In this document: positions 17,846 through 28,739 of the stretch, one piece after another
Numbering within the stretch: the first letter of the stretch is position 1
Layout of the letters: each line of letters opens with the position of its first letter
Notes under the pieces: generated by a model
What the model saw: only the letters and a program-made list of their open reading frames with translations
Database searches by the model: none
What the model was told of the DNA's origin: nothing
Source: Comamonas kerstersii
Lineage (GTDB): Bacteria; Pseudomonadota; Gammaproteobacteria; Burkholderiales; Burkholderiaceae_C
Length of the DNA stretch: 64,000 nt
Assembly (NCBI RefSeq): GCF_008801935.1
Contig: NZ_VZOT01000004.1
Location: 1-64,000 of the forward strand
Direction: 5' to 3'
Position numbers and translations under genes: made by a program

Positions 17846-19621
17846 TCAGGGACGAACTTGCAGACGTTCCAGGGTGGCGCGCAGCACGCTGTTGTCAGCA
17901 TCTGCTTCCATGGCTTTGCGCCAGATCTTGCGGGCACGCTTTTTGTCGCCCAGCTCCCACAACACTTCGCCGAGGTGGGCTGCAATTTCCACGTCATCGC
18001 GCTGGGCGTAGGCTTGTTCCAGCAGCTCCTTGGCTTTGCCGTGATTGCCCATGCGAAACTCCACCCATCCCAAGCTGTCAAGGATGAAGGGGTCATCAGG
18101 CGCCAGTTGCAGGGCCTGCTCAATCAACTCCTTGGCTTCTGGCAGTCGTATGCCACGGTCGGCATAGGAGTAGCCCAGGGCATTGAGTGCGTGGTGGTAG
18201 TCGGGTTGCTTGGCAAGAATGCCTTGCAAAATCTTTTCCATGACCTCCAGCTTGCCTGCACGCTCTGCCAGGATGGCAGTTTCATAGGCAATGTCCGCGT
18301 TGTCCGGATGCTGGTCATACAGCGTGCGCTGCAGCAGATAGGCTTCTTGCACTGCGTTGCTGTCGCGCAGCAGCGCAACTTCAGCCTGGCGCTTGCGAAT
18401 GATCTGCTCCTTGGACTGAGCAGGTACAGCACGAATCAAGGCGCGGCCCTGTGCCAGCTTGCCTTGCTTGGCCAGTGCCAGTGCCTTGAGGCTCTGGAGG
18501 TTCAGGTCATTGTCACTGTCGGGGATCTTGTTCAGCCAGAGGGTGGCCTGTGCATAGTCTTTTTGCTGCATGGCGATGCGTCCGCCAAGCAAATAGGCTT
18601 CGCTGAGTACCTGCTCCTGCTGAGGGTCAGACGAAAGAGACTGCTTGCTGGCCAGATTTTCCACGCGGCGTACGGCTTTCAGCGCCTGCTTCCAGTCGCT
18701 TTGCAGTGCATATGCGCTGGCCTGTACCAGCCAGGCTTCTGCCATTTCCGGGTTGGACATCAGCAAAGTGTTGAGCTGCTGCTGTGCATCCGCGATGCGG
18801 TTCTGGCCGATCAGCACGCGCGCATAGGCAAGCTGTATCGGGGATGCAGGGTCGTTGGCCATGTATTCCTGAACCAGAGCCTCGGCAGCGAGCTCTCCGG
18901 CCTGCAGCAGTTCCAGCGCCAGCAGGGCAGTGGCGGAATCCATGGAGCCTGCGGCATGGGCATGCTGCAAGGCCTGCAGTGCCAGATCCTTTTGCTTGGC
19001 CGTCAGGCGCATGTGGCCGATGGTGGACCAGGCAGCTGCAGCGAGCTTGGGGTTTTGCAGATCCTGCTGCAGCGCTTGTTCTACGACGGCAGCGGCCAGA
19101 GCCTTGTCAGAAACGCGTCCATAGAGCTGGAGGATGCCTAGATATGTAGCGGTCTTGGCAGCGGGGTCCGTCCATGCCACTTCACGGGCCAGAGGCTCCT
19201 GCGTCTCGGAGACACGATTGAGCAGCAGCAGCACGTGCAGCAGAAAACGGTTGGCTTCACGCGAATCGGGAAAGTTCTGCTGCCATTCATTGGCGACAGA
19301 CAGTGCACGAGGCCCGGCACGTGACTGCAGGGCCAGCTCTGCGGCACGCTGGTAGATCGCCTCGTCCTGGCTGTTGCGTGCGGCTTCCATCAGCAGAGCA
19401 ATGGCGTTGACGAAATCCCCCTGTGCGGCAGACATCTCTCCCACGAGCAGCTCGTAAAACAGCTCGCCGTCCAGCGCGGAGGGCAGAGGTGTGCTGCTGG
19501 CAGGGCTGCCGATGGGCGGTGTGCTTTCCGCTGCCGGGGCCTTCTGGGCCTGAGCAGGCAGTGTTCCGAGAACAAGGGAAGTGATCAGGGCCAAGCGCCA
19601 TTTATGAAGTATGGAAACCAT
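17846..19621 (-). CDS. Tetratricopeptide-repeat periplasmic protein
   Basis: 591 residues from the ATG at 19619-19621 ([19 protein letters not shown]); the longer frame up to 19879 overlaps mutM on the other strand. The N-terminus is a signal peptide ending near PAQAQK. The rest is alpha-helical TPR-like repeats, clearest in the C-terminal third ([40 protein letters not shown]). Such proteins are scaffolds; the partner is unknown, but the 5-base gap to lolB suggests an envelope role. It is divergent from mutM. Confidence 0.85.
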   Translation of the reverse strand: MVSILHKWRLALITSLVLGTLPAQAQKAPAAESTPPIGSPASSTPLPSALDGELFYELLVGEMSAAQGDFVNAIALLMEAARNSQDEAIYQRAAELALQSRAGPRALSVANEWQQNFPDSREANRFLLHVLLLLNRVSETQEPLAREVAWTDPAAKTATYLGILQLYGRVSDKALAAAVVEQALQQDLQNPKLAAAAWSTIGHMRLTAKQKDLALQALQHAHAAGSMDSATALLALELLQAGELAAEALVQEYMANDPASPIQLAYARVLIGQNRIADAQQQLNTLLMSNPEMAEAWLVQASAYALQSDWKQALKAVRRVENLASKQSLSSDPQQEQVLSEAYLLGGRIAMQQKDYAQATLWLNKIPDSDNDLNLQSLKALALAKQGKLAQGRALIRAVPAQSKEQIIRKRQAEVALLRDSNAVQEAYLLQRTLYDQHPDNADIAYETAILAERAGKLEVMEKILQGILAKQPDYHHALNALGYSYADRGIRLPEAKELIEQALQLAPDDPFILDSLGWVEFRMGNHGKAKELLEQAYAQRDDVEIAAHLGEVLWELGDKKRARKIWRKAMEADADNSVLRATLERLQVRP

Positions 19622-19669
19622 CGAACCATAATAATCCAAGCCTTTACCTGCTGTACGCCAAACGCCAAG

Positions 19670-20488
19670 ATGCCAGAACTTCCAGAGGTTGAAGTCACCC
19701 GCCGCAGTTTTGCCCGCGAGATCGCGGGAGCCCACATATTGGCTGTCACCATGGGCAAGCCCTTGCGCTGGCCACTGGGCTGCGCGCCACAGCAGCTGGT
19801 GGGCGCCCAGGTGCTGCAGGTACGCAGGCGTGGCAAATACCTGCTGCTGGATCTGGATCGCGGCATGCTCATGGTGCATCTGGGGATGTCAGGCAGTCTG
19901 CGGTTTGCGCCTGATCTGCCGCCAGCGGGCAAGCATGACCACTTTGAGATGCGTACAGACCGCGGGGTGCTGCGTCTGCATGACCCACGCCGCTTTGGTG
20001 CGGTGATTGCCACGCAGGGCGAGCACGACCCTGTGGCACGCAAACTGCTTGATGGCCTGGGTATGGAGCCGCTGGACGAGCAAAGCTACAGCTGGCCACG
20101 CTTTCAGCATGGGCTGCAGAGCAGCCGCACACCCATCAAGCAATTGCTGCTGGGTGGCAAGCTGGTGGTGGGCGTGGGCAATATCTATGCGTCTGAAGTG
20201 CTGTTTGCCAGCCGTATTGCACCGACTGCACCAGCCAACACCATCAGTACCATCAAGGCCAGGCGGCTGTTTCATGCCATTCGTGAGACGCTGGCGCTGG
20301 CGGTAGAGCATGGGGGCACGACGCTGCGGGACTTTTCCAGCGCAGATGGCATGGCGGGGCACTTCCAGCTGCAGACCAAGGTGTATGGCCGTGAGGGCCT
20401 GCCCTGTGTGCATTGCGCACGCCCCGTCGTATTGCTGCGACAGGGGCAGCGAAGTACCTACTACTGTGCTTCTTGTCAAAAGCTCTAG
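19670..20488 (+). CDS. mutM: Formamidopyrimidine-DNA glycosylase (Fpg)
   Basis: 272 residues from the ATG at 19670, required because the catalytic N-terminus is [16 protein letters not shown] (Pro2 nucleophile, Glu3). It removes 8-oxoguanine and other oxidised purines. Other signatures: [11 protein letters not shown] and the C-terminal zinc finger CVHCARP...YYCASCQKL with four cysteines. mutY lies two genes downstream, so two arms of the 8-oxoguanine (GO) repair system are encoded close together. Confidence 0.97.
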   Translation: MPELPEVEVTRRSFAREIAGAHILAVTMGKPLRWPLGCAPQQLVGAQVLQVRRRGKYLLLDLDRGMLMVHLGMSGSLRFAPDLPPAGKHDHFEMRTDRGVLRLHDPRRFGAVIATQGEHDPVARKLLDGLGMEPLDEQSYSWPRFQHGLQSSRTPIKQLLLGGKLVVGVGNIYASEVLFASRIAPTAPANTISTIKARRLFHAIRETLALAVEHGGTTLRDFSSADGMAGHFQLQTKVYGREGLPCVHCARPVVLLRQGQRSTYYCASCQKL

Positions 20489-20567
20489 CCAAAGCGTAGC
20501 CGGGCGATGAGCAGTCTGGTTATATTCAGAAGCTTTGAGAGGCAATCACAGCGAAGAGGGAGAAATC

Positions 20568-22535
20568 GTGGGCCCTTCACCTTCATTTAGCGAGCAGTTC
20601 GACCGTCTGAGCCACTGGCGCAAAAGCTTTGCGGCGCAGATGGCCAGTTTCCGGGAATGGCTGGCGGCCCATGAACTGCTGGATGCGGCGGTGCAGGAGC
20701 AGCTGCAGCGGCTGGAAAACCTGTTGCGTGGCGACAAGGTGAGCGTAGCCTTTGTGGCAGAGTTCTCCCGTGGCAAGTCAGAGCTGATCAATGCCGTGTT
20801 TTTTGCCCACTACGGCCGGCGCATCATGCCCGCCAGCCCCGGGCGCACCACCATGTGCCCGACCGAGCTGAGCTACGACACCGGCCTGCAACCCTGCCTG
20901 CGCCTGCTACCCATTGAAACACGTGCTCAGCCCTACAGCCTGGCCGAGTGGCGTGAGCGCCCTTCCACCTGGGTGCAGCTGCCGCTGGATGTGGATGATG
21001 CCGACCAGCTGGCGCAGACCATGGCCCATGTGGCGCAGGTACGCAAGGTGCCGGTGGACGAAGCCCGCCAGCTGGGTTTCTGGAGCGATGAAGACGGCGT
21101 GGAAAACCCGCTGGTGGATGCGCAGGGGCTGGTGGAAATCCCCAAATGGCGCCACGCCCTGATCAATATGGCGCATCCGCTGCTCCGGCAGGGGCTGGTG
21201 ATTGTGGACACCCCGGGCCTGAACGCCGTGGGTACGGAGCCGGAGCTGACGGTCAACCTCATCGCCCAGGCCCATGCCGTGGTGTTTGTGCTGGCGGCTG
21301 ATACGGGCGTGACCAAGTCAGACCTGGCGATCTGGAAAGAGCTCCTGCAGCCCTGCCACCGTGAAGGGGATGCGCATCTGGTGGTGCTCAACAAGATTGA
21401 CACCCTGTGGGGCAGCCTGGACTCCGGCACGGAAGTCAAAGAGTTGCTCAACCGCCAGCGCAGGCAAAGCGCCCAGATTCTGGATATTGATCCGGCGCGC
21501 ATCGTGCCGCTGTCGGCACAGAAAGGGCTGGTGGCCAAGATTGAAAGCAACACCGCACTGCTGCAAAAAAGCGGTCTGCCCTTGTTTGAGGATTTGCTGG
21601 CCCAGGGCATTCTGGCCCATCGCCAGAGCATTTTGCGCAGCGTGGTGGGTGAGGGCATGGCGCATTTGCAGCAGCAGGTGCTGCGTTCCATCCTGATTCG
21701 CCGCCGTGATCTGGATGAACAGATGCTGGAGCTGCGCAGCCTGCGCGGCAAAAACACGTCCATGATTGGTCGCATGCGCCAGCGCATTGAGCAGGAGCAG
21801 CAGGCCTTTGAGAACAGCACGGCCAAGATACTGGCGCTGCGCACCGTGCATCTGAAGCTCATGAACCAGGCCTTCCATCTGCTGGGCGCGACTTCGCTGC
21901 GCAAGGAGCTGGAGCAGCTGTCTGGTGCGCTGGAGCATTCGGGGCTGAAGGTGGGGGTGCGCAAGGTCTATGCCTCAACGTTTGAGCGCATGCGTGATCT
22001 GGGTGCGCAGGTGCGTGCAGCGGCAGCCGAGGTGCAGACCATGCTGGCTGCCATGTTCCGCGAGCTGAATGCGGAGTTCGGCTTTTCGCTGCAGCCGCCA
22101 GGTGATCTGCAGCTGCATGACTTTGAGCGCGAGCTGGCGCAGATTGAAGAGAGCTATCTGCAGTACCTGAGCTTTGGCAACACGCTCAAGCTGGCCAACC
22201 CCATGTTCGGCCAGCGCATGCTCAAGGCGCTGGGCATGCGGCTGCGTGCGGTGTTTGAATCCGCAGCCAATGACCTGGATTTATGGAGCAAGAGCGCCAC
22301 GGCACAGCTCGATGCACAATTGAAGGAGCGCAAGCGCAGCTTTGCCCGGCGCATGGAGGCGGTAGACCGCATCCACGAAGCCGCCAGCGGCCTGGCGCAG
22401 CGCATTGCCGAGATTGAGTCGGCCGAGCAGCAGTTGGACCAGCTGGAGCAGCGCCTGGTGCAGTGGGCGCAGCAGCTGCTGCAGGTACCGCAGGCGCAGG
22501 CCCTGGAGTCAGCCGTTGTGCCCGAGGCGGTCTGA
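20568..22535 (+). CDS. Dynamin-like GTPase
   Basis: 655 residues from a GTG at 20568, preferred over a TTG at 20535 because GAGGGAG lies 7 bases before it. The G domain has G1 AEFSRGKSELINAVF (GKS at 69-71), a G2-like PGRTTMCPTEL, G3 DTPGLN (214) and G4 NKID (275). The C-terminal 300 residues are helical with coiled-coil character, as in bacterial dynamins that remodel membranes. It is sandwiched between mutM and mutY. Its job is unknown. Confidence 0.8.
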   Translation: MGPSPSFSEQFDRLSHWRKSFAAQMASFREWLAAHELLDAAVQEQLQRLENLLRGDKVSVAFVAEFSRGKSELINAVFFAHYGRRIMPASPGRTTMCPTELSYDTGLQPCLRLLPIETRAQPYSLAEWRERPSTWVQLPLDVDDADQLAQTMAHVAQVRKVPVDEARQLGFWSDEDGVENPLVDAQGLVEIPKWRHALINMAHPLLRQGLVIVDTPGLNAVGTEPELTVNLIAQAHAVVFVLAADTGVTKSDLAIWKELLQPCHREGDAHLVVLNKIDTLWGSLDSGTEVKELLNRQRRQSAQILDIDPARIVPLSAQKGLVAKIESNTALLQKSGLPLFEDLLAQGILAHRQSILRSVVGEGMAHLQQQVLRSILIRRRDLDEQMLELRSLRGKNTSMIGRMRQRIEQEQQAFENSTAKILALRTVHLKLMNQAFHLLGATSLRKELEQLSGALEHSGLKVGVRKVYASTFERMRDLGAQVRAAAAEVQTMLAAMFRELNAEFGFSLQPPGDLQLHDFERELAQIEESYLQYLSFGNTLKLANPMFGQRMLKALGMRLRAVFESAANDLDLWSKSATAQLDAQLKERKRSFARRMEAVDRIHEAASGLAQRIAEIESAEQQLDQLEQRLVQWAQQLLQVPQAQALESAVVPEAV

Positions 22536-22583
22536 GTGCTGCTGCGCTGACTCTCTGAACCTTCCTCTTTCCCCGAGCTTCCT

Positions 22584-23657
22584 TTGAGCGTTCCGAATCC
22601 TTTGATTGCCACGCAGGTGGTGCAGTGGCAGGCCGTGCATGGCCGCAACCATCTTCCCTGGCAGCAAACGCGTGACCCGTACCGCGTCTGGCTGTCTGAA
22701 ATCATGCTGCAGCAGACCCAGGTCACCACAGTGCTGGGCTACTACGAGCGTTTTCTGCAGGCTTTTCCTGATGTGGCCAGCCTGGCGGCTGCACCCGAAG
22801 ACGATGTGATGGCGCTGTGGAGCGGCCTGGGCTACTACAGCCGCGCACGCAATCTGCACAAATGTGCCAAGGCGGTGATGGCCGAGCATGGTGGCGCTTT
22901 CCCGCGCAGTGCCGAGGTGCTGGCGACCTTGCCGGGCATTGGCCGCTCCACCGCAGCGGCCATTGCCTCGTTCTGCTTTGGTGAACGTGCAGCCATTCTG
23001 GATGCCAACGTCAAACGCGTGCTCACGCGCGTGCTCGCCTTTGGCGAAGACCTGTCGAGCAGCCGCAATGAAAAAGTGCTGTGGGCGATGGCTGAAGACC
23101 TGCTGCCCACGCAGGACCTGCAGCACAGCATGCCGCGCTACACGCAGGGCCTGATGGATCTGGGGGCCACCATTTGCCTGCCACGCAATCCCTCCTGCCT
23201 GGTGTGCCCGCTGCAGGCAGACTGCCGTGCTGCACAGCGTGGCAATCCGCAGGACTATCCCGTCAAGACGCGCAAGACCAAGCGTGGCTCACAGGCCTGG
23301 TGGCTGCTGGTGTTGCGTGATGTGGGAGGCAATCTCTGCCTGCAGCGCCGCCCTTCCAGCGGTGGTGACACGGGCATCTGGGCGGGGCTGTTCAGCCCGC
23401 CGGTCTATGCCGGCGCAGAGGCGTTGAACACGCAGCTGGCCGCGCTGGGCGTGCAGGTACAGGCGCGCCAGGACTGGCCTGCGCAGCTGCATGTGCTTAC
23501 GCACCGTGATCTGTTTCTGCACCCTGTGGTGGTTGATGTGGCCGGAGTGCAGCCTGCGCTGGATGTGCAGGACGCAGGCTGGCAGTGGCAGTCACCGGCC
23601 GCATGGCCCCAGTTGGGATTGCCAGCACCGGTGCGCAAGCTGCTGCAGGATTTATAA
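22584..23657 (+). CDS. mutY: A/G-specific adenine DNA glycosylase
   Basis: 357 residues, with a TTG start at 22584. MutY removes adenine mispaired with 8-oxoguanine. Visible are the catalytic Glu in WLSEIMLQQTQV, the helix-hairpin-helix LPGIGRSTAAAIASF, the catalytic Asp in AAILDANVKRVL, the 4Fe-4S ligands CLPRNPSCLVCPLQADC, and a C-terminal NUDIX-like domain (about 240-357) that reads 8-oxoG. The start codon is weak and the first residues are uncertain. Confidence 0.96.
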   Translation: MSVPNPLIATQVVQWQAVHGRNHLPWQQTRDPYRVWLSEIMLQQTQVTTVLGYYERFLQAFPDVASLAAAPEDDVMALWSGLGYYSRARNLHKCAKAVMAEHGGAFPRSAEVLATLPGIGRSTAAAIASFCFGERAAILDANVKRVLTRVLAFGEDLSSSRNEKVLWAMAEDLLPTQDLQHSMPRYTQGLMDLGATICLPRNPSCLVCPLQADCRAAQRGNPQDYPVKTRKTKRGSQAWWLLVLRDVGGNLCLQRRPSSGGDTGIWAGLFSPPVYAGAEALNTQLAALGVQVQARQDWPAQLHVLTHRDLFLHPVVVDVAGVQPALDVQDAGWQWQSPAAWPQLGLPAPVRKLLQDL

Positions 23658-23664
23658 AAAACAG

Positions 23665-23740
23665 AGCTGCCAGCGCTTGTCTAGCAAGTATTTCAGATGC
23701 TTTTATATCTGAAATGCTTTATTTATAAGCGCTAGAAGCT
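23665..23740. repeat. Intergenic palindrome family, copy D, with inner hairpin
   Basis: Outer arms AGCTGCCAGCGCTTGT (23665-23680) and AAGCGCTAGAAGCT (23727-23740) enclose ATTTCAGAT (23690-23698) / ATCTGAAAT (23707-23715). It has the same nested layout as 7788-7864 and again lies between convergent genes (mutY and rapZ), with T runs, so it acts as a bidirectional terminator. Confidence 0.85.
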
Positions 23741-23746
23741 ATTTTT

Positions 23747-24661
23747 TTAGTGAGCGATAGCAACGGTATTTGCCAGCGCGCGGCTGTCCATTTCACGGTG
23801 GCGGCGCAGGGTAGACCATTGCTGCTGATAGCGCTGTGCCAGCTGTTCCACCAGATAGACAGAGCGGTGCTGCCCGCCGGTGCAGCCAATGGCCACGGTC
23901 ACATAGCTGCGGTGGTTGGCGTTGAGCACAGGCAGCCAGTGGTCCAGAAACTGCGCAATATGAGCCTGCATGGTCTGCACGTCGGCCTGCTGCTGCAGAA
24001 AGTCCTGCACCGGTGCATCCTTGCCGGTCAGCGGGCGCAGCTGCACGTCGTAGTAGGGGTTGGGCAGCATGCGCACATCAAACACATAGTCGGCATCGAC
24101 CGGAATGCCGTGCTTGAAACCAAAGGACTGGAACACCAGCGTCATCTGGTTGGCTGGCGCCTGCAGCAGCTGCTTCACATAGCTTTGCAGCTGCGCACCG
24201 CGGATGTCGCTGGTGTCGATGACGTGGGCGTATTCGCGGATTTCACCAAGCAGCTCGCGCTCGCGGTCGATGATCTGAATCAGCGCCTCGCGAGCCTCCG
24301 GGCCCTGTGTGCCCTCGGCCTGTGACAGCGGGTGGCGACGGCGGGTTTCAGAAAAACGCCGTACCAGGGTGTTGGTGGAGGCGTCCAGAAACACCACATG
24401 CAGGCGCAGCCCAGAGGCTTTGAGCCGCTGCAGCTTTTCCAGCTCGCGCGGCAGATTGGGCAGGCTGGTAGCGCTGCGGGCATCAATGGCGACGGCCACG
24501 CGGTTGCGCTGTTGTGCGCGCTGCAGGCGGATAAAGTCGCCCAGCAGTTCGGGTGGCAGGTTGTCCACGCAGTAGTAGCCTGCGTCTTCCAGTGCATGCA
24601 AAGCCACGGATTTGCCCGAACCGGACATGCCGGTAATCAGCACAATCTCCAAATTCTTCAT
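23747..24661 (-). CDS. rapZ: RNase adapter RapZ
   Basis: 304 residues from the ATG at 24659-24661 ([18 protein letters not shown], Walker A near the N-terminus). In enterobacteria RapZ targets the small RNA GlmZ to RNase E to tune glucosamine-6-phosphate synthesis; elsewhere it is a nucleotide-binding protein of similar fold. Other signatures are [31 protein letters not shown] and the C-terminal [17 protein letters not shown]. It lies 17 bases after recN on the same strand. Confidence 0.93.
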   Translation of the reverse strand: MKNLEIVLITGMSGSGKSVALHALEDAGYYCVDNLPPELLGDFIRLQRAQQRNRVAVAIDARSATSLPNLPRELEKLQRLKASGLRLHVVFLDASTNTLVRRFSETRRRHPLSQAEGTQGPEAREALIQIIDRERELLGEIREYAHVIDTSDIRGAQLQSYVKQLLQAPANQMTLVFQSFGFKHGIPVDADYVFDVRMLPNPYYDVQLRPLTGKDAPVQDFLQQQADVQTMQAHIAQFLDHWLPVLNANHRSYVTVAIGCTGGQHRSVYLVEQLAQRYQQQWSTLRRHREMDSRALANTVAIAH

Positions 24662-24678
24662 ATCCCTGCCTTCCCCTC

Positions 24679-26334
24679 TCAAGCAGACGTTGCGGCCAGC
24701 AGCATCTCACGCGCGTGTGCCATGGTGGTGTCAGAAATCTTCTCGCCGCCCAGCATGCGTGCAATTTCGCGCTCGCGCTGACTGCTGTTGGTGGGGGTGA
24801 CGGTGCTGAAGGTGCCTGCCTTGTCGCGCTTTTTGGACACCACATAGTGGTGATCGGCACAGGCTGCAACCTGGGGCAGGTGGGTGACGGCCAGCACCTG
24901 GCGGTCCTTGCCCAGGGCACGCATGAGCTTGCCGACGGTTTCAGCCACGGCACCGCCGACGCCGGAGTCCACCTCGTCAAAAATCAGCGTGCCAGCCTGA
25001 CCCAGCTTGCTGGTGGTCACGGCAATGGCCAGCGACAGGCGAGAGAGTTCGCCGCCTGAGGCGACCTTGCCAATGGGCTTGGGCGTTGCGCCGGGGTGGC
25101 CTGCGACCAGGAATTGCACGCTGTCCAGCCCGTGGGGCGTGGGTTCATCCAGCTTGTCCAGCTGCACTTCAAACTTGCCGCCCTGCATGCCCAGCCCCTG
25201 CATGGCCTGGGTGATGGCGCGCGAGAGCTTGGGTGCAGCCTTGGTGCGCTGCAGCGACAGCTCGCGCGCAGCGCTGTGGTAGGCCGCAAGCGCTTGCTGC
25301 TCTGCATGGCGCAGGCGGTCCAGGTCCACCACGGCGTCCAGCTGGCGCAACTCTTCACGCCATGACTGCAGCATGCCCGGCAATTCTTCCGGCGTGCGCT
25401 TGTAGCGGCGTGCCAGCTGCATCCATAGCGACAGGCGCTCGTCCAGCTCGGCCAGCTTGTCCGGGTCCAGCTCGGTGCGGCGCAGATAGATCTGCAGCGA
25501 ATGCTGGGCATCATTGATCTGCGCCAGACTGGATGCCAGCACATCTGCAATCGCTTTGAATTCAGGCTCCAGATGCTCTTTATCCTGTAGCAAATCCTGG
25601 GCGCGGTTCAGCGGGGTGCCGACGCCGCTTTCGTCGTTTTCCAGCAGGTACAGCGCATTCTGTGCGGCATCCAGCAGCGCCTGTGCGTGGGACAGGCGGG
25701 TGTGCTGGGTGTTGAGCTCTTCCCACTCATCCATGCCGGGGCTGAGCTTTTCCAACTCGCCAATCTGCCACTGCAGGCGTTCGCGCTCACGCTGCAGTGT
25801 GTCCTGCGCTGCAATGGCGTGTTCCAGGTCTTTGGCTGCAGAGCGCCAGATCAGCCAGTGCTGGCGCAGGCTCTGGGTGTTGACACCGGCGTAGGCATCA
25901 AGCAATTGACGCACGGCATCCGCACGGGTCAGGCTCTGCCAGGCGTGCTGGCCGTGAATGTCCAGCAGCTCCTCACCCAGCGTACGCAGCTGCGTGGCGG
26001 TGGCCGGTGCGCCGTTGATCCAGGCGCGGCTGCGGCCCTGGCTGTCAATCACACGGCGCAGCAGCAGCACCTCTTCCAACGCAAAGCCGCCTTCTTCCAG
26101 CCAGTTGTGCAGGCGGGCGGGACAGTCAAACTCAGCGCTGATGTCCGCCTGCGTCGCACCTTCTCGCACCACTCCGGCATCGGCGCGGCTGCCCAGTACC
26201 AGCTGCAGGGCATCAATCAGAATGGATTTACCCGCGCCGGTTTCGCCGGTCAGCACGGTAAAGCCTGCGTGCAAATCCAGCTCCAGCTGCTGCACGATGA
26301 CAAAGTCGCGCAGCGTGATCCGCTTGAGCGCCAT
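24679..26334 (-). CDS. recN: DNA repair protein RecN
   Basis: 551 residues. RecN is an SMC-like ATPase that tethers DNA ends in double-strand break repair. Walker A is [20 protein letters not shown], followed by LVLGSRAD. A coiled-coil middle follows, then the signature [17 protein letters not shown] and Walker [13 protein letters not shown]. It lies directly downstream of nadK (2-base gap), the classic nadK-recN pair. Confidence 0.97.
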   Translation of the reverse strand: MALKRITLRDFVIVQQLELDLHAGFTVLTGETGAGKSILIDALQLVLGSRADAGVVREGATQADISAEFDCPARLHNWLEEGGFALEEVLLLRRVIDSQGRSRAWINGAPATATQLRTLGEELLDIHGQHAWQSLTRADAVRQLLDAYAGVNTQSLRQHWLIWRSAAKDLEHAIAAQDTLQRERERLQWQIGELEKLSPGMDEWEELNTQHTRLSHAQALLDAAQNALYLLENDESGVGTPLNRAQDLLQDKEHLEPEFKAIADVLASSLAQINDAQHSLQIYLRRTELDPDKLAELDERLSLWMQLARRYKRTPEELPGMLQSWREELRQLDAVVDLDRLRHAEQQALAAYHSAARELSLQRTKAAPKLSRAITQAMQGLGMQGGKFEVQLDKLDEPTPHGLDSVQFLVAGHPGATPKPIGKVASGGELSRLSLAIAVTTSKLGQAGTLIFDEVDSGVGGAVAETVGKLMRALGKDRQVLAVTHLPQVAACADHHYVVSKKRDKAGTFSTVTPTNSSQREREIARMLGGEKISDTTMAHAREMLLAATSA

Positions 26335-26336
26335 GG

Positions 26337-27239
26337 TCAGTAACCTCCCTCGTTCCAGCCGAGCTTCTTGCGCAGCGTTGCAAAGTAGTCCCAGCCCACA
26401 GGATGGATGAAGCGCACGCTGTGTTCGGAGCGGCGCACATAGATGCGGTCGCCATGCAGCAGTGAGGCCAGTGACTGCATGTCAAAGTTGGCGCTGATGT
26501 CCCGGCCGCTGACCACTTCCATCATCACCTCGGTCTGGTCGGACAGCACAATGGGCCGGTTGGACAGCGTATGCGGCGCAATAGGTGCCATCAGCCAGGC
26601 AGGAATCGAAGGGTGCATGAGTGGGCCGCCGACCGACAGGGTGTAGGCCGTAGAGCCTGTGGGCGTGGCCACAATCAGACCGTCTGCACGCTGGTTGGAG
26701 ACAAAGCGTCCATCTACCTCGACGCGAATTTCCACCATGCCCGAGGTGCCGCCACGGTTGACCACCACATCGTTCATGGCCAGGGCTTCAAACACGGTGG
26801 CACCATCGCGCACCACGCGTGCATGCATCAGCGGGCGGGCTTCCTGCTCGTACACGCCCTGCAGCATGGAGGGCAGCACCTCTTCATAGCGGTCCAGCGC
26901 AATGTCGGTGACAAAGCCGAGGCGGCCTTGATTGATTCCTATCAGTGGCGTGCCGTATTTGGCCATCTGGCGGGCAATGCCCAGCATGGTGCCGTCGCCG
27001 CCGACCACAATGCCCAGGTCGCAGTGTTGCCCCAGCTGGTCCACATCCATGGAAGGAAAACTGTGCTGCAGGCCCGTGTGGGCTGCGGTTTCAGCCTCCA
27101 GGACGACTTCACATCCTTGTGTACGCAGGAAATTTGCAATACCGTGAAGCACTGTGCTGGACTGCTCGGTAGCAGAACTAGAATGGCTCGGAGACTGGTA
27201 TTTACCTACCAGTGCGACATGGCGAAACTTGGACGTCAT
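26337..27239 (-). CDS. nadK: NAD kinase
   Basis: 300 residues from the ATG at 27237-27239 ([16 protein letters not shown]). NadK phosphorylates NAD to NADP. It has the kinase motif [15 protein letters not shown], the NE/D-type [17 protein letters not shown] and the glycine-rich [17 protein letters not shown]. It is divergent from hrcA with only 29 bases between starts, so the two promoters must overlap. Confidence 0.97.
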   Translation of the reverse strand: MTSKFRHVALVGKYQSPSHSSSATEQSSTVLHGIANFLRTQGCEVVLEAETAAHTGLQHSFPSMDVDQLGQHCDLGIVVGGDGTMLGIARQMAKYGTPLIGINQGRLGFVTDIALDRYEEVLPSMLQGVYEQEARPLMHARVVRDGATVFEALAMNDVVVNRGGTSGMVEIRVEVDGRFVSNQRADGLIVATPTGSTAYTLSVGGPLMHPSIPAWLMAPIAPHTLSNRPIVLSDQTEVMMEVVSGRDISANFDMQSLASLLHGDRIYVRRSEHSVRFIHPVGWDYFATLRKKLGWNEGGY

Positions 27240-27268
27240 ACCGGAAATTACATCATTAAAATCAAAGC

Positions 27269-28276
27269 ATGCTCGATGAACGTGCCAAGTTATTGTTGAA
27301 AGCGCTGATCGAGCGCTATATCGCGGATGGTCAGCCGGTGGGCTCGCGCACTTTGTCGCGAGCTTCGGGGCTGGAATTGTCGCCTGCAACCATACGCAAT
27401 GTCATGTCTGACCTGGAGGAGTTGGGGCTCATCGCCAGTCCTCATACCTCGGCCGGACGGGTGCCCACGGCACGTGGCTACCGCCTGTTCGTCGACACCA
27501 TGCTCACGGTCCAGGGCAGCGAACTCACTCCCCCGGAGCTGCCCGCTGAGCAACCCCAGAAAGTGATTGCCAATGCGGCGCAGCTGCTGTCCAACATGTC
27601 CCAGTTCGTGGGCGTGGTCATGGCGCCGCGCCGCAGCTCGGTGTTCAAGCACATTGAATTTGTGAAGCTGTCCGAGCACCGGGTGCTGCTCATCATCGTC
27701 TCTCCACAGGGCGATGTGCAAAACCGCGTGCTGTTTACCGATGTGGAGTTTGATGCCTCGGAGCTCACCACCGCCTCCAACTTCATCAACACACACTACG
27801 CCGGTCTGGACATTGAAGAGGTGCGCGAGCGCATCAAGCAGGAAGTGGTGCGCTTGCAGGGTGAAGTGGTCAAACTCATGCAGTCTGCTGTCAATCTGGG
27901 CGCCGAAGCCATGATGCCCGGCCCCCAGGAACAGGTCGTCATCTCTGGAGAGCGCAATCTCCTGTCTGTCAGCGATTTCTCCAGTGACATGGGTAATCTG
28001 CGCCGTGCTTTTGAGCTGTTCGAGCAAAAGACCCAGATCCTGCGTCTGCTCGATGTCTCCAGCAAGGCCGAAGGCGTGCGTATCTATATTGGTGGCGAAA
28101 GCCAGGTCGTGCCTTTTGAGGAGCTGTCGGTTGTCAGTGCCCCATATGAAGTGGATGGTCAGGTGGTTGGCACTCTGGGCGTGATCGGCCCCACGCGCAT
28201 GCACTACGACAAGATGATTCAGATTGTGGACATCACATCGAAATTGGTCAGCAATGCGCTCAGTCAGCATCGCTAG
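27269..28276 (+). CDS. hrcA: Heat-inducible transcription repressor HrcA
   Basis: 335 residues. HrcA represses class I heat-shock genes (groESL, dnaK) by binding CIRCE. The N-terminal winged helix has [15 protein letters not shown] and [18 protein letters not shown], followed by [20 protein letters not shown]. The GAF-like and dimerisation domains follow, with [14 protein letters not shown] near the C-terminus. I see no CIRCE-like inverted repeat in the short gap to nadK. Confidence 0.97.
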   Translation: MLDERAKLLLKALIERYIADGQPVGSRTLSRASGLELSPATIRNVMSDLEELGLIASPHTSAGRVPTARGYRLFVDTMLTVQGSELTPPELPAEQPQKVIANAAQLLSNMSQFVGVVMAPRRSSVFKHIEFVKLSEHRVLLIIVSPQGDVQNRVLFTDVEFDASELTTASNFINTHYAGLDIEEVRERIKQEVVRLQGEVVKLMQSAVNLGAEAMMPGPQEQVVISGERNLLSVSDFSSDMGNLRRAFELFEQKTQILRLLDVSSKAEGVRIYIGGESQVVPFEELSVVSAPYEVDGQVVGTLGVIGPTRMHYDKMIQIVDITSKLVSNALSQHR

Positions 28277-28327
28277 CCGTTACAATGCGCGGGTTTCGTC
28301 CTTCGCAAGGAGCGGCGAGGCCCGGTT

Positions 28328-28404
<77 letters not shown>

Positions 28405-28416
28405 ACATACATAAGG

Positions 28417-28450
28417 AAAGCCTGCTATCTAAAAAGTAGCAGGCTTTTTT
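28417..28450 (+). terminator. Terminator after the CAT tRNA
   Basis: AAAGCCTGCTA (28417-28427) pairs with TAGCAGGCTTT (28437-28447) and a T run follows. The rest of the 335-base gap up to ychF (28740) shows no gene; it presumably holds the ychF promoter and leader. Confidence 0.85.
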
Positions 28451-28739
28451 CTTGTCTTGATGGACTGGTGCTCTGTCACTGTCAGCCTGATCTGAAAGAC
28501 ACTTGTCAGGCAGCATAGGAGTGGATGAGCCACCGCAATCCGCCCCTCGCCAGCAGAGATTCGCTGATCATTACAATCGGCATAGATTTCAGTGACAAAA
28601 CTGGCACAAAACTCTGTCTACACAGAGCGCATCCACGTCACATCTGCCCCCGAACACCGAATACGCGTCCATGCGGATCGGGCACTTCCACCACGGCTGT
28701 GTGGTGCTCGATAGTGCATTGATATTTAAGGAAAAATCC

